This document shows, piece by piece, positions 41,345-50,147 of a stretch of DNA of 56,164 nucleotides. Within the stretch, counting starts at the first letter, position 1. Each line of letters opens with the position of its first letter. The notes under the pieces are model-generated. The model did no database searches, was not told where the DNA came from, and saw only the letters and a list, made by a program, of their open reading frames with translations. The position numbers and the translations under genes are program-made. The DNA comes from a virus, in the IMG/VR virus record IMGVR_UViG_3300030105_002581, positions 1 to 56,164 of that record; one strand, written 5' to 3'.

Positions 41345-42015
41345 TTAGAGAACGCCCCTTTGAACTTATCAACCGACGCTTGCTTACGATGGAACTTCAT
41401 GAACTTAACCATGAGCTTCGCTTCGTCAATAGTATCAGACAGTGCCTCGTGAGCCTGACCGTCAGATTCTAAGCCGAGGAAGTCTCGGAAGGTATCCAGT
41501 TTCATATTAGCTGGTTCTTCTAGGTTCTCAAACCACATGAATAGAATGTCCATCATGTCGATCTTAGTTACTTTTGACAAGGGAAACTTAGTCTTGTGCT
41601 TTTCTGCTAGGCGATAGAGAATAGGTAAGTCAAACCCAACGATGTTATATCCAGCGGGGATTGGCTCTGTGTACCATTGTCCGGGTTTCTTATCTACTTC
41701 ATACTTAGAGCAGTACGACATGAAGTTCTTCCAGACAACCTTCTCGCTTTGTCCTGTCTTCCAGTCTGCTACAATCGCCTCTGTTTCAACTCCTCTTGTT
41801 TTGGCGTGCCAAGCAATTGTTGATTGACGTTCCTTCGTGAAGTATTCCTCGGAGTCAAGACCGTCTGGCTTGATAGTAGCTCTAAACGCCTGCTCTGTTT
41901 TGATCTCAAGAGTTCTTGGGTCTACAGGAACGGCAGCAATCTCTACTGGATTACAGGTGTCAGGGTTTGGGCTATCTGTTTCTAAGTCGAAGACTATAAT
42001 CCATCTATTATTCAT
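41341..42015 (-). CDS. DnaQ-like 3'-5' proofreading exonuclease
   Basis: The 224-residue product is a DEDDh exonuclease: VFDLETD (D10, E12), YNIVGFDLPIL (D129) and AHEALSDTIDEAKL (H189, D194). All metal-binding residues are in place. It resembles the epsilon subunit of DNA polymerase III and removes mismatched 3' ends. Its location exactly between the two polymerase halves suggests the three are made together and form one complex. TAGGAT precedes the ATG. Confidence 0.9.
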   Translation of the reverse strand: MNNRWIIVFDLETDSPNPDTCNPVEIAAVPVDPRTLEIKTEQAFRATIKPDGLDSEEYFTKERQSTIAWHAKTRGVETEAIVADWKTGQSEKVVWKNFMSYCSKYEVDKKPGQWYTEPIPAGYNIVGFDLPILYRLAEKHKTKFPLSKVTKIDMMDILFMWFENLEEPANMKLDTFRDFLGLESDGQAHEALSDTIDEAKLMVKFMKFHRKQASVDKFKGAFSK

Positions 42016-42055
42016 TGTTTTATCCTAATGTAATATGTATTTACTCTGTGCTTAA

Positions 42056-43921
42056 TTATACCCCCGCAAGTATGTTCGGGATCTCCATAATCTTGTCAAG
42101 CATCTTAATTCCTAGTACATCCAGCTTAAGAAGTCCTACGTCCTCACAACTGGGCCCTTCAAATCCGGCAAGTTGGCCCTTTCCTTCTTTGTCTATTACC
42201 ATAGGGCAAATATCATAGATAGGCTGAGGTGAAATCACAACTCCGGCAGCATGCTTTGACTGAATGATCTTAGTGTCCTCTAGTCTTATTGCTTGCTCGA
42301 ATATTCTAGAGAACTTTCCTGTTAGCTTACCGTTGCTATCTATTTGACACCATTCCTTTAGCTTATCAGATCTGTTCTCAAGAGCCCAAGTAATAACAGA
42401 GGCTGTTCCTAACTCATCCTTCATGTCCTGTAGCTCATCTGCAATCTTAGCTTCATCAAGAATATGAGAAGTGATGTCGTTCTGTTCTGCAAAGCCTATG
42501 TTACCACGAGAAGCCATTACCCTTTTAAGTGCAGCCCTACCCTTAAGTGTTTGGAAGGTAAGAATCTGGGCTACATTATCTTTACCATATTTCTTTTGGA
42601 TATGGCCCATAATATCGCTTCGTGCATCTTTGGGCACATCAATATCAATATCAGGCATGGAGACATGGCCACCTGTGTTACGACCAGCGTTATAAAATCT
42701 CTCGAAAATTAGCTTGTAGGGAATAGGATCTATCTGTGTAATGTCAAGTAGATAAGAGACCATGCACCCTGCAGCACTACCTCTTCCCGGCCCTGTCAGA
42801 TAGCCTTGGCTTCTAGTATAGTTTAGGATATCCCTCACGATAAGGAAGTAACTGGACAGGTTCGTCTCAGTAAAGATCTTAATCTCTTTATTAACCCTAT
42901 CTCCATACTCGCTGAATAAGGATCCCTTCGTAATGTGATCCATTTTATCAGCCCAGCCCTGTCTGCAAAGCTCTCTTAGATAGTCGTTCGGAGACATCTT
43001 GTCTGGACAATCAAATACTGGAGGATTAGGAGGGCCGAGGATTTCATAGTTGGTACACATGTCTGCTATCTCAATAGTGTGAGCTAACTCAGAGGGAGTG
43101 TGATGCTCTGCCATCTCCTCGTAACTTGGGATGTGGTAGTTGTCTGACTCGAAGAAGGGCTTAAGGTGCTGTGCTCTTCCTTCATTTATCTCTGTCTGGA
43201 TTTGCCCTATGCTTTTCCTCATGGAGGTACACAGAAGAACTCTCTGGTCGTCGGCATCTTCACGGCGACAATAGTGGGCATCTGGAGTAGCGACGCAAGG
43301 GATGCCTGTCATCTTAGCTACTTCTCTTAGCTTCTCGGCAGCCTCTTTTGCATCTGTATTGATAACAGAGTCTATGAGTTGAATCTCTATATAGAAATTA
43401 CCCCGACCAAAGGCCTCTTCCATTATAGAAGCTTGGCGTACTGCGTTATTTCTCCAGTTGGGATTCCCTATAACAATAGACCCTAGTATAGACCCAAGAT
43501 GTCCACTGAAGGACACTAGGTCTCCATCGAACTCGGAGACAGACTCTAGAAACTGAGCCATCCCTAGTCGAGGCTTGTGGTAGAAGTGTTCTGGTCTGTT
43601 AGATGTAGAGACCAATTCCAGAAGGTTCTTCCATCCCTTTAGGTTCTTTGCCAGTACAACCTGATGTCTCAGCTTAGAGTTTGTGGGCTCTTTAACTATA
43701 GCACTCTCTTTGGATAGGTAAAGTTCGCAACCTAGGATAGGCTTGAACCCAGAGGAATTCATGGTCTTATAAAAGTCCACTCCCCCACTAACTGTTCCAT
43801 GATCTGAGATAGCACATGTAGAAATCTCTAGTTCTTCTAATCGTCCGGCGATATGCTTTGTTTGGGAAAGTCCATCTAAGAGCGAGTACTCGCTATGGAC
43901 ATGCAATGGTACGTATGTCAT
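42056..43921 (-). CDS. dnaE: DNA polymerase III alpha subunit, N-terminal half
   Basis: This 621-residue protein carries the PHP domain (HVHSEYSLLDG at 7-17, SDHG at 39-42, TPDAHY at 213-218) and the palm: GPGRGSAAG (377-385), PDIDID at 423-428 and KLDVLG with the third Asp (D601). It stops 20 residues after that Asp, and the fingers follow in a separate gene. The PHP ligands appear intact, so it might have nuclease activity of its own beside the separate DnaQ-type enzyme. Together the two halves total 1166 residues, close to E. coli DnaE (1160). It overlaps the upstream nuclease gene by ATGA. Confidence 0.93.
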   Translation of the reverse strand: MTYVPLHVHSEYSLLDGLSQTKHIAGRLEELEISTCAISDHGTVSGGVDFYKTMNSSGFKPILGCELYLSKESAIVKEPTNSKLRHQVVLAKNLKGWKNLLELVSTSNRPEHFYHKPRLGMAQFLESVSEFDGDLVSFSGHLGSILGSIVIGNPNWRNNAVRQASIMEEAFGRGNFYIEIQLIDSVINTDAKEAAEKLREVAKMTGIPCVATPDAHYCRREDADDQRVLLCTSMRKSIGQIQTEINEGRAQHLKPFFESDNYHIPSYEEMAEHHTPSELAHTIEIADMCTNYEILGPPNPPVFDCPDKMSPNDYLRELCRQGWADKMDHITKGSLFSEYGDRVNKEIKIFTETNLSSYFLIVRDILNYTRSQGYLTGPGRGSAAGCMVSYLLDITQIDPIPYKLIFERFYNAGRNTGGHVSMPDIDIDVPKDARSDIMGHIQKKYGKDNVAQILTFQTLKGRAALKRVMASRGNIGFAEQNDITSHILDEAKIADELQDMKDELGTASVITWALENRSDKLKEWCQIDSNGKLTGKFSRIFEQAIRLEDTKIIQSKHAAGVVISPQPIYDICPMVIDKEGKGQLAGFEGPSCEDVGLLKLDVLGIKMLDKIMEIPNILAGV

Positions 43922-44463
43922 GCTAATAGTTCCGTTATGTGTTGGTATAATTCTTTCACTTCTAAATTATACATGTCAACATGAGTTTTGAAGCCATTTC
44001 TTTTGTCAATTTTTCCTTTTTCCCAAAGGGTTGCTCTTTCCCAGTACTCTTCGGCTGGCATAAACCCACATAGCCATATTTTCTTTAGACCATAATACTT
44101 CTTCGGGTGTTCCTTTGTAGTCCTCTGGAACTCAATACTAATGAAGGCGTAGATGTCTGGCTGCTGATGGCTACTAGTCTTGGCTACGGAGACATCATAG
44201 TAAGGTCTGGGAGCAACAGTCCTCCTCTTTGTCTTAACCTCTACACGCTGACCTGTAGGCATAAGAAGGTCGTGGTTGTATTTATCAAGACCTCTGTTAT
44301 TGCTGACTATCTCAGCCCCTGTGTGAGAGGCGAGGGCTTCTTCTCCTAAGTAACCAGCAAGATTACCGGCGCCCTTTAGGATAGAATTATTCAGTGAGCC
44401 TAGAGATATAGCCTTCTCCTTCGCTCTTTCCAGCATATAAGAATCAAACATTAGATTTATCAT
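43918..44463 (-). CDS. PD-(D/E)XK nuclease-like protein
   Basis: This 181-residue product has GYLGEEALAS (E41/E42), HDLLMPTGQRVEVKTKR with D65 and E75-x-K77, the classic (D)...E-x-K signature of restriction-endonuclease-fold enzymes. The C-terminal half is basic and aromatic (YYGLKKIWLCGFMPAEEYW). It could trim recombination intermediates or degrade host DNA. Overlaps with the polymerase and Cas4-like genes imply a replication or repair role. Confidence 0.75.
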   Translation of the reverse strand: MINLMFDSYMLERAKEKAISLGSLNNSILKGAGNLAGYLGEEALASHTGAEIVSNNRGLDKYNHDLLMPTGQRVEVKTKRRTVAPRPYYDVSVAKTSSHQQPDIYAFISIEFQRTTKEHPKKYYGLKKIWLCGFMPAEEYWERATLWEKGKIDKRNGFKTHVDMYNLEVKELYQHITELLA

Positions 44464-45497
44464 ACTTCACCGGGAGGCTGATACTTTCCAATGGTGTGCG
44501 TAGGATCTTTCAGATTGTCCGTGACCCACTCAATTCCATTCTTATGTATTTGATCCATGACTTGATCACACTTTGTGAGACACCCACCGTAGGAGTTAGT
44601 TAATGGTTCGATGCTAGTTCCTTCAAAGGTCGTCTTACCAGCAGCACATAGCTTAGAACATTTCCAACTCTTGTTCTGCTGTGGATGTGTGGTGTCCTTG
44701 ATTAAGTCAAACTTAGCTTTAATCATTTTAAGAGTGTCTGGAATATCACTCTCTTCAAAGTGAAGGGTAAAGGCTCCTCCGTCATTCATAAAGTGAATGG
44801 TTACCAAGAAGGTTTTGATATCAGGATAAAGTTTAGTCACAGCAAGATGATACATTCTTAGCTGTATATCTTTCTGTAGAAGCTCTGGGGTTTTTACCTT
44901 ACCAGTAGCCCAGTCTAATCTCTTGCCTGTCTTCCAGTCAATGATCTCATACACACCGTCACCAGCGTCGGAGATCAAGTCAATGGTTCCCTTGAGGGCT
45001 AGGTTCCCCTGAAGGACTGTCCCATCCTCTAGAGTGTAATCATACTTAGCCCAATCCTCCTCGATCTCAAAATCGAAGTGAGGCTCTGCATCTACAACCG
45101 TAAGGTTCTTGGGATCAAACATGCCGTCATCATCATTAAAGATCTTCCAGACCCACGCTCTGCAATGCTTCAAGTCACTAGGAATCCAGTGGTGGTGAGG
45201 TAATCTAGAAGTATAGTACTCAAAGACTGTATCGATTATCCCATCTAGATATTCAGGTTCATAGTTAGCTGTCTCTATTTCCCCTATTTCTCTATCATTA
45301 ATAGTTGCGTGCCCTTCTTGTAGAGCCTTCTTAGCGACCGCTGCTAACTCAAGTATCTTATGTACAATCGTCCCCTTGTCTGCTTTCTTACCAGACAGAC
45401 CTCTCCAGCCCAAGTTATACTCAATATAGTATTGCATGGGGCACATCTTGTGCGAATTGAAGGAGCTACTACGAAAATAAACAATAGGGATAGTCAT
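44460..45497 (-). CDS. Cas4/RecB-like nuclease with Fe-S cysteines
   Basis: In 345 residues the PD-(D/E)XK order is complete: KGTIVHKILE (H46), LKGTIDLI (D173), YEIIDWKTGK (D187-x-K189) and the DIQLRMYHLAV Q-motif (Q212). C19 near the N-terminus plus C280, C284, C306 and C310 near the C-terminus provide more than the four ligands of the iron-sulfur cluster found in Cas4, AddB and Dna2. Such enzymes resect DNA ends 5'-3'. It probably works with the RecA-like and Rad52-like proteins in recombination-dependent replication. It is not linked to any CRISPR array. Confidence 0.85.
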   Translation of the reverse strand: MTIPIVYFRSSSFNSHKMCPMQYYIEYNLGWRGLSGKKADKGTIVHKILELAAVAKKALQEGHATINDREIGEIETANYEPEYLDGIIDTVFEYYTSRLPHHHWIPSDLKHCRAWVWKIFNDDDGMFDPKNLTVVDAEPHFDFEIEEDWAKYDYTLEDGTVLQGNLALKGTIDLISDAGDGVYEIIDWKTGKRLDWATGKVKTPELLQKDIQLRMYHLAVTKLYPDIKTFLVTIHFMNDGGAFTLHFEESDIPDTLKMIKAKFDLIKDTTHPQQNKSWKCSKLCAAGKTTFEGTSIEPLTNSYGGCLTKCDQVMDQIHKNGIEWVTDNLKDPTHTIGKYQPPGEV

Positions 45498-45501
45498 AAT
45501 T

Positions 45502-46326
45502 TTACTCTTCTATTTGAGGTATAACGCCGTCAAGATGTTTGACAGCCGCGTAGATAGCTTGGTTCTGTTGGGATAAGTCCATGCCTTCGTTTTCGATTAC
45601 GGCACTGCACATTTGAATAGCGGCTGTTACTTCAGACTCGCTCGAATGTTCATCCGAACTACCATAAGGACTTCTGGTTAGGCCTATCACAAAACCCTCT
45701 TGGTCTTTGATAGATTGGACTTCGTTCTCAAAGCGAACATCAGAAACTAATGCTAGTTCTGGATTATCTTTTTTAATTCTTCGGAACAAGGAATCAAGCC
45801 AAACGTCCGAGTTCATTTTACGGAACATATCAGTCCCTACATACTGCAACACTTCACGAGCAGTCATGACCCCTTTCTTGTGAACCATCATACCAAGAGA
45901 GGCAACCTGCTCTTGAGTGAACCCTTTCTTCTTTAGACCAGAAGGACTAATAACTCCGGGCATGTTTTCCCACTTGAGCTTTGTCTTACTGTTCTTATCC
46001 TTGTCGCTCCCGAACGCCTGTTCCTTGGATAGCCCCAGAATATCAACTGCCATTTGCTTCAAGGAGTCTGCAATAGCGTAGACTCTTACAAATTTCCCTA
46101 GCTCATTATCGTATAGTTCGTCAACAGAAACTTCAGGGTTCTTAAACAAAAGCCACTCCTTTGACCCTTTCTCCCCTAATACATCACTAACTTCAATTTC
46201 CCCATCCTCATTAATCCTTGCAACATTACAAACTGTTAGCTCTGCAAGCTTCATAGCGATGATAAAATTACAAGAAGTATTCTTACCGCTCTGTTTCTTA
46301 CCGACAAATCCAAGTATCTGGGTCAT
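45502..46326 (-). CDS. Deoxynucleoside monophosphate kinase
   Basis: The 274-residue product opens MTQILGFVGKKQSGKNTSCN, a Walker A variant (GKKQSGKNT) of T4 gp1-type kinases. Further motifs are YAIADSLKQMAVDILGLSKEQ, the REVLQYVGTDMFRKM segment, and LVSDVRFENEVQSIK (the conserved D-V-R-F-x-N-E). It phosphorylates dNMPs to dNDPs, feeding the polymerase. I use the ATG just before TQILGF; starts nine and twelve bases further upstream are possible but lie too close to the GAAGG site. Confidence 0.85.
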   Translation of the reverse strand: MTQILGFVGKKQSGKNTSCNFIIAMKLAELTVCNVARINEDGEIEVSDVLGEKGSKEWLLFKNPEVSVDELYDNELGKFVRVYAIADSLKQMAVDILGLSKEQAFGSDKDKNSKTKLKWENMPGVISPSGLKKKGFTQEQVASLGMMVHKKGVMTAREVLQYVGTDMFRKMNSDVWLDSLFRRIKKDNPELALVSDVRFENEVQSIKDQEGFVIGLTRSPYGSSDEHSSESEVTAAIQMCSAVIENEGMDLSQQNQAIYAAVKHLDGVIPQIEE

Positions 46327-46327
46327 A

Positions 46328-46552
46328 TTAAGCATCACCTTCTGGGAAATACTTCCCTAGAGTTTCTAATCTGTCTTCTGCATCTGCCAGCATGTCCAGA
46401 GCTTCGTCTAGGTTCTTATGAAAGTCCCCAGTAGAGTGATCCCCAATACCTGCCCCGTTCTCTAGTAATAAAGAGAGAGACATTCTTGCCTTTGACTTGT
46501 CTGCTCTTGCTGTCTGCCATAAATACGAAACAGCGTGTTGTGAATAACTCAT
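46328..46552 (-). CDS. Small conserved-looking protein (74 aa)
   Basis: This helical, soluble protein has the middle segment LLENGAGIGDHSTGDFHKNLDEAL. I remember the same phrase from other phage replication operons, though without a function. It lies between primase and dNMP kinase with one-base and zero-base junctions, so it is certainly co-expressed. No motif suggests an activity. Confidence 0.65.
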   Translation of the reverse strand: MSYSQHAVSYLWQTARADKSKARMSLSLLLENGAGIGDHSTGDFHKNLDEALDMLADAEDRLETLGKYFPEGDA

Positions 46553-47713
46553 TTAGAAATCCTTATAAACTTTCTTGGCCTTAGTAATGAACGGCTTTAT
46601 ATCAGCAGTTACAGCGTCTACATTTAAGTCTGCTATATCTGCTGCTTTAAAACTCGGGAAATAAATACGATACAATCGAGAACACTGTTCTTCTATTTTC
46701 TTAGCAGCCACTTTGCCCGCTTCGTCATTATCCATAAGACAGATAAGGGACAGTGCCCCTGACTCGTCTAGGATATGTTTTTGTTCTGTATTAAATGCTG
46801 TTCCAAATATAGCAACTGCATTGTGGATCCCTGCTTCCGCAAGTCTCCATACGTTTCCGGGAGACTCAACAAGGATAGCGACTCCCGTATCTAAAATAGA
46901 ATCCTTAGCCCTCCAGTAATTATACAACCACTTTTCCTTTTGGAAGCCTTTACTATGGAGCCATTTTGGAGAATGCCTACAAACAGATCGAGCACTGTGG
47001 TAGCTCTTACATTCCTTACACTGGTCATGAATACTTCTACCAGTACACCCAACTATATATTCATGGTTATTGTCATAGATGGGAACGACTGCCCGTTCGA
47101 ACATCGGCTTGTAGTGATTATCACAGTAACCAACATCGTATTCCTCTAAGACCTCTTTCGAGAACCCTCTATTTAGATAGTACGCGGCAGGAACCTCCAC
47201 CTTTTCTCTGTACTGATCCTGAGTTATCCCAAGACCTCTTGTCTTTCTCTTGGAGAAGCTGTTAACCATCGAACCGAACTTCATCTTCTCGACATTGATA
47301 GACTCTGCTTCTAGTGATTCAAAGTCCTTGTCAAGAAAGTCCAGAACAAACTCAACGGCCTCGGAGAAGCCAGCTATCTTATCTCCCTCTTGTTCCCATT
47401 TGTATCTGTATCTAGATAGGCAACCTCTGATGAATCCAAAGAAACTGTTCCCAAAGATATCTTCGCACTGGTGCGTCCTGCACTTATAATGAATCTTATA
47501 GTCACCATTATAGTACATATTTAAAGCGGTGTTATTGTCTCCATTATGAATAGGACAGGTGGACTTAATCAGTACGTCATTCCTATAGGCCTTGGTGATA
47601 CCAAAGAACTCATAGATCTGATCGATATGTTCAGCTCCCATTCTAGAGAGTTGGTTCAACTTGCCGTAGTCCTTGTATTTATACGAAGGAGACTTGCTCT
47701 TCTCTGTTTCCAT
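46553..47713 (-). CDS. DnaG-like DNA primase
   Basis: The start chosen has GAGGA eight bases upstream; a start 27 bases earlier would overlap the helicase further. Residues 53-83 form a zinc site (C53, H56, C78, C83), as in DnaG zinc-binding domains. The TOPRIM domain shows ILVESPGNVWR (E283) and CLMDNDEAGK (D328, D330). A second Cys/His cluster, C232-x2-C235 ... H239 ... C245, lies before the TOPRIM core and is not usual. It makes RNA primers for the polymerase, alongside the helicase gene immediately upstream, which it overlaps by 35 bases. Confidence 0.88.
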   Translation of the reverse strand: METEKSKSPSYKYKDYGKLNQLSRMGAEHIDQIYEFFGITKAYRNDVLIKSTCPIHNGDNNTALNMYYNGDYKIHYKCRTHQCEDIFGNSFFGFIRGCLSRYRYKWEQEGDKIAGFSEAVEFVLDFLDKDFESLEAESINVEKMKFGSMVNSFSKRKTRGLGITQDQYREKVEVPAAYYLNRGFSKEVLEEYDVGYCDNHYKPMFERAVVPIYDNNHEYIVGCTGRSIHDQCKECKSYHSARSVCRHSPKWLHSKGFQKEKWLYNYWRAKDSILDTGVAILVESPGNVWRLAEAGIHNAVAIFGTAFNTEQKHILDESGALSLICLMDNDEAGKVAAKKIEEQCSRLYRIYFPSFKAADIADLNVDAVTADIKPFITKAKKVYKDF

Positions 47714-49121
47714 AATCCTCGTCCTCCTCTCCAGTGTCATCCTCTATCTCAAAGGCGGTCAGTCCTTCTCTGATTCTTCCTGACGCTCCTCTCATCTGAA
47801 CATTGATGTAGTCATTAGAATCTAGTCCCTCTCCGTGACGTGAGATAAGAGGAACAAGCTTGAGGTTCCCGTGTTCTGGCCCGTCAGAAGCGATCTCTTC
47901 ATCTGATTTCTTCTTATAGATAGTGAAGTTAGAGCAGAGCCAAATGATTCTGTCAGAACCAGACGCTGCATCCGTAGACTCTTTTGTAATTCCATCTCGA
48001 TTAAGCTGGATGAAGGTTAGGATAGGTACTTCATACTTGAGAGAGAAGTTATGCAGTGCTGTCATCATAAATCCAAGCACTTGGAACTCTTTCATGTCTC
48101 CCTTTATTGCCGCCGAGTCCATGAGTTTTAAATAGTCATAGATGATAACGCAGTCCTTAGCCTTACCTTTATCATTAAGCCCTACAACTTTAGCAATCCA
48201 ACGTCTCATGATAGAGAGTTGATCTTCGAAGGCAAGACCACCGATTGTTTTGAAGTAGTAAGGTGTATCCTTCAAGTCCCTAGCCGCCTGAAAAACCTTC
48301 TTGCGATTAGTGGGATTCTTTGAAAAGGCACCTGTCTCAATATCGTTAATGGGAACATCAGTAAGCATTGCCATGAGACGATGCTGGTGATCTTCTTTCC
48401 TCATCTCTGTATCTAGGTTAAGAACAGGGATTCCTTGCTGTGCTATATGGATACCCATGTTGTCAGCCAGTAAGGTCTTACCTGTCTTAGGCCTAGCTCC
48501 AATAACATTAACCGTCCCCCTCCGCAGTCCTCCTCCGATAGCGAAGTCGTACCTAGAGAATCCTGTAGGAATACCAATCTGGTCTACTGGGTTCTCTGAG
48601 AGTTCGATCAGGCGATCTTCTGCTGTGTCTAGAACCATTGTAGGTGAGTCGTCAACGTCTGAGAGCATGGAGGTGAAGTCGAAGATAGACTCTTCAGCTA
48701 TACCTAGGATCTGAGAGATAGGCTCATCTCCCTTGACCTGAGCATACTTCTCCTTAGTTAGTTCTAGCTGGTCATGCATTAGTCTTGCAATCTCAAGCTT
48801 GCGAATCTTAGCCCCGAACTTCCTTACGTTACTAAGAAGTACTGGGAACTTAATAATAGAGGAGAGGTGTGAAACTTCTTGAGCATTAAAAAAGTCAGAG
48901 TTTCCTAACTCTTTCGCCGCTGACATCATGGAAGGAATGTCTATACTTGTAGTCTCATCCTTCTCTAGGATATGCTTCAAGCACCCATAGAGAACCATGT
49001 TTGATTCATCTGTGAAGCTACTCTCTTGGATAATGTCAGTGACATCGTATAATGCGTCCGAACCGTATTTAAAGATCCCCGCAAGGATAGCTCTTTCTGC
49101 TGGTAAGTCTTGTAAAATCAT
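47679..49121 (-). CDS. DnaB-like replicative helicase
   Basis: The 480-residue product has an N-terminal helical domain (AERAILAGIFKYG, as in DnaB-N), a linker, then the RecA-fold ATPase with Walker A GARPKTGKT (208-216), Walker B CVIIYDYLKLMD, and TFIQLNRDG (sensor). It would unwind the fork as a hexamer. AGG precedes the chosen ATG; the open frame reaches 27 bases further back into the upstream gene. It is coupled to the primase, as in other phage primosomes. Confidence 0.9.
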   Translation of the reverse strand: MILQDLPAERAILAGIFKYGSDALYDVTDIIQESSFTDESNMVLYGCLKHILEKDETTSIDIPSMMSAAKELGNSDFFNAQEVSHLSSIIKFPVLLSNVRKFGAKIRKLEIARLMHDQLELTKEKYAQVKGDEPISQILGIAEESIFDFTSMLSDVDDSPTMVLDTAEDRLIELSENPVDQIGIPTGFSRYDFAIGGGLRRGTVNVIGARPKTGKTLLADNMGIHIAQQGIPVLNLDTEMRKEDHQHRLMAMLTDVPINDIETGAFSKNPTNRKKVFQAARDLKDTPYYFKTIGGLAFEDQLSIMRRWIAKVVGLNDKGKAKDCVIIYDYLKLMDSAAIKGDMKEFQVLGFMMTALHNFSLKYEVPILTFIQLNRDGITKESTDAASGSDRIIWLCSNFTIYKKKSDEEIASDGPEHGNLKLVPLISRHGEGLDSNDYINVQMRGASGRIREGLTAFEIEDDTGEEDEDYGNREEQVSFV

Positions 49122-49126
49122 TTTTT

Positions 49127-49663
49127 TTAACCTGCTGATGTTGAACAACCGTTACATTTCCATCGAGACGAATCATGCACCACCGAAGGTGCAACATCAT
49201 ATACGTCTCCACACACTCTGCATTCTACTTCAATTACGCTTGACTGTCTAGGGTTGGTAGTCCTTGCCGGAATAGCATCTTTCTTATCAGAGCTTGCCGC
49301 ACTCTCAAGTTCTTCTCTTTCCTTAGGAGAAAGGTTGGTCGATCTCATGAAGTCTAGGAACTTGTTCTCTCTAGGAGAGTCTATATCTATGGGAGCAGTT
49401 CGACAGTTAGATCCCTTTGAGTTCCCCTTCTTTCTTCCCGTAGCAGACCTTTTACCTTTTCCACTTCTTTTACGACCGCCCTTTCCTCTTCGTCGCTTCT
49501 TATCAATCTCATGAGTCCTCTCCTCAGCCTCGTTCTCTTCAACTTGCTCAGGTTCTGGCTCCGACACTTTCTCTTCGCCGTCAGTGTCGTCTATTAGAAA
49601 TTCAATAAGCTCTGCTTTTGAAAAGTCTTTTAACAGTGCTTTTAGTTTATCCTGCTTACTCAT
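49127..49663 (-). CDS. Basic linker protein with C-terminal zinc ribbon
   Basis: The 178 residues divide into an acidic helical N-terminus (about 1-50), a very basic middle (KKRRRGKGGRKRSGKGKRS, about 55-75), a second helical stretch (SPRENKFLDFMRSTNLSPKEREEL), and a zinc ribbon ending CRVCGDVYDVAPSVV...WKCNGC. The basic part probably binds nucleic acid. Position directly upstream of the helicase suggests a helicase loader or replisome adaptor, but the fold does not match a known loader. This is inference. Confidence 0.65.
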   Translation of the reverse strand: MSKQDKLKALLKDFSKAELIEFLIDDTDGEEKVSEPEPEQVEENEAEERTHEIDKKRRRGKGGRKRSGKGKRSATGRKKGNSKGSNCRTAPIDIDSPRENKFLDFMRSTNLSPKEREELESAASSDKKDAIPARTTNPRQSSVIEVECRVCGDVYDVAPSVVHDSSRWKCNGCSTSAG

Positions 49664-50147
49664 ATCTTCTTCCTGCTTTCGCTTTCTGGAGGTTTACGAA
49701 AAGGTCGCTTAGATTTTTTGCTGATGTTGAAAGGTAAGTGATTCTGTCGGCTCTCTGTTGAGCGTATCTTTTAATGCTGTTTACTTTGGAACAGTACCCG
49801 TCCCCTTTGACAGCTTGCTCGAACTGACTATCCCATGAGCCTCCGTACTGAGACTCCCTTCCTGAGATAGTGCTCTTAAGAACAGAAGTCGCCCAGTTCA
49901 CTCGGGAATTTTCTCTATTGTAAGATCTCTGTAGGTAGAAAGAAAAACCACCGAGGAGTAGTGCTGCTTCCGCACATTCTTCGATAGTAAGTTTCTCCAT
50001 TGCTCCACGAGACATCTCCATGTAGCCTTTTACCGTTTGATCTCCGAAGTCTCCTGAGTAGGCTGGCAGACCTAGGCTGTTCTCGTACTCGTCAAGAATC
50101 CTATCGATCTCGTCTAGTCGTTCCTTTGCTTGATCTTTAATTGCCAT
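49656..50147 (-). CDS. Unknown replication-module protein
   Basis: The 163-residue, helical product has RSYNRENSRVNWATSVLK and ISGRESQYGGSWDSQFEQAV segments, and no enzymatic signature. It overlaps the nuclease gene by 34 bases and the zinc-ribbon gene by eight. I have a vague memory of such proteins between nuclease and helicase genes in other phages, but not of a function. A structural partner role in the recombination complex is possible. Confidence 0.6.
   Translation of the reverse strand: MAIKDQAKERLDEIDRILDEYENSLGLPAYSGDFGDQTVKGYMEMSRGAMEKLTIEECAEAALLLGGFSFYLQRSYNRENSRVNWATSVLKSTISGRESQYGGSWDSQFEQAVKGDGYCSKVNSIKRYAQQRADRITYLSTSAKNLSDLFVNLQKAKAGRRYE

Noticed and set aside
39707-43921. 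Split intein as the reason for the divided polymerase
   Set aside because: The end of the first half (NILAGV) and start of the second (MKTFSCGCK) lack intein N- and C-terminal signatures, and a separate exonuclease gene lies between.
44460-45497. Cas4-like nuclease as sign of a CRISPR system
   Set aside because: No repeat-spacer array or other cas gene anywhere in the window. Cas4/RecB-like nucleases are common phage repair enzymes.
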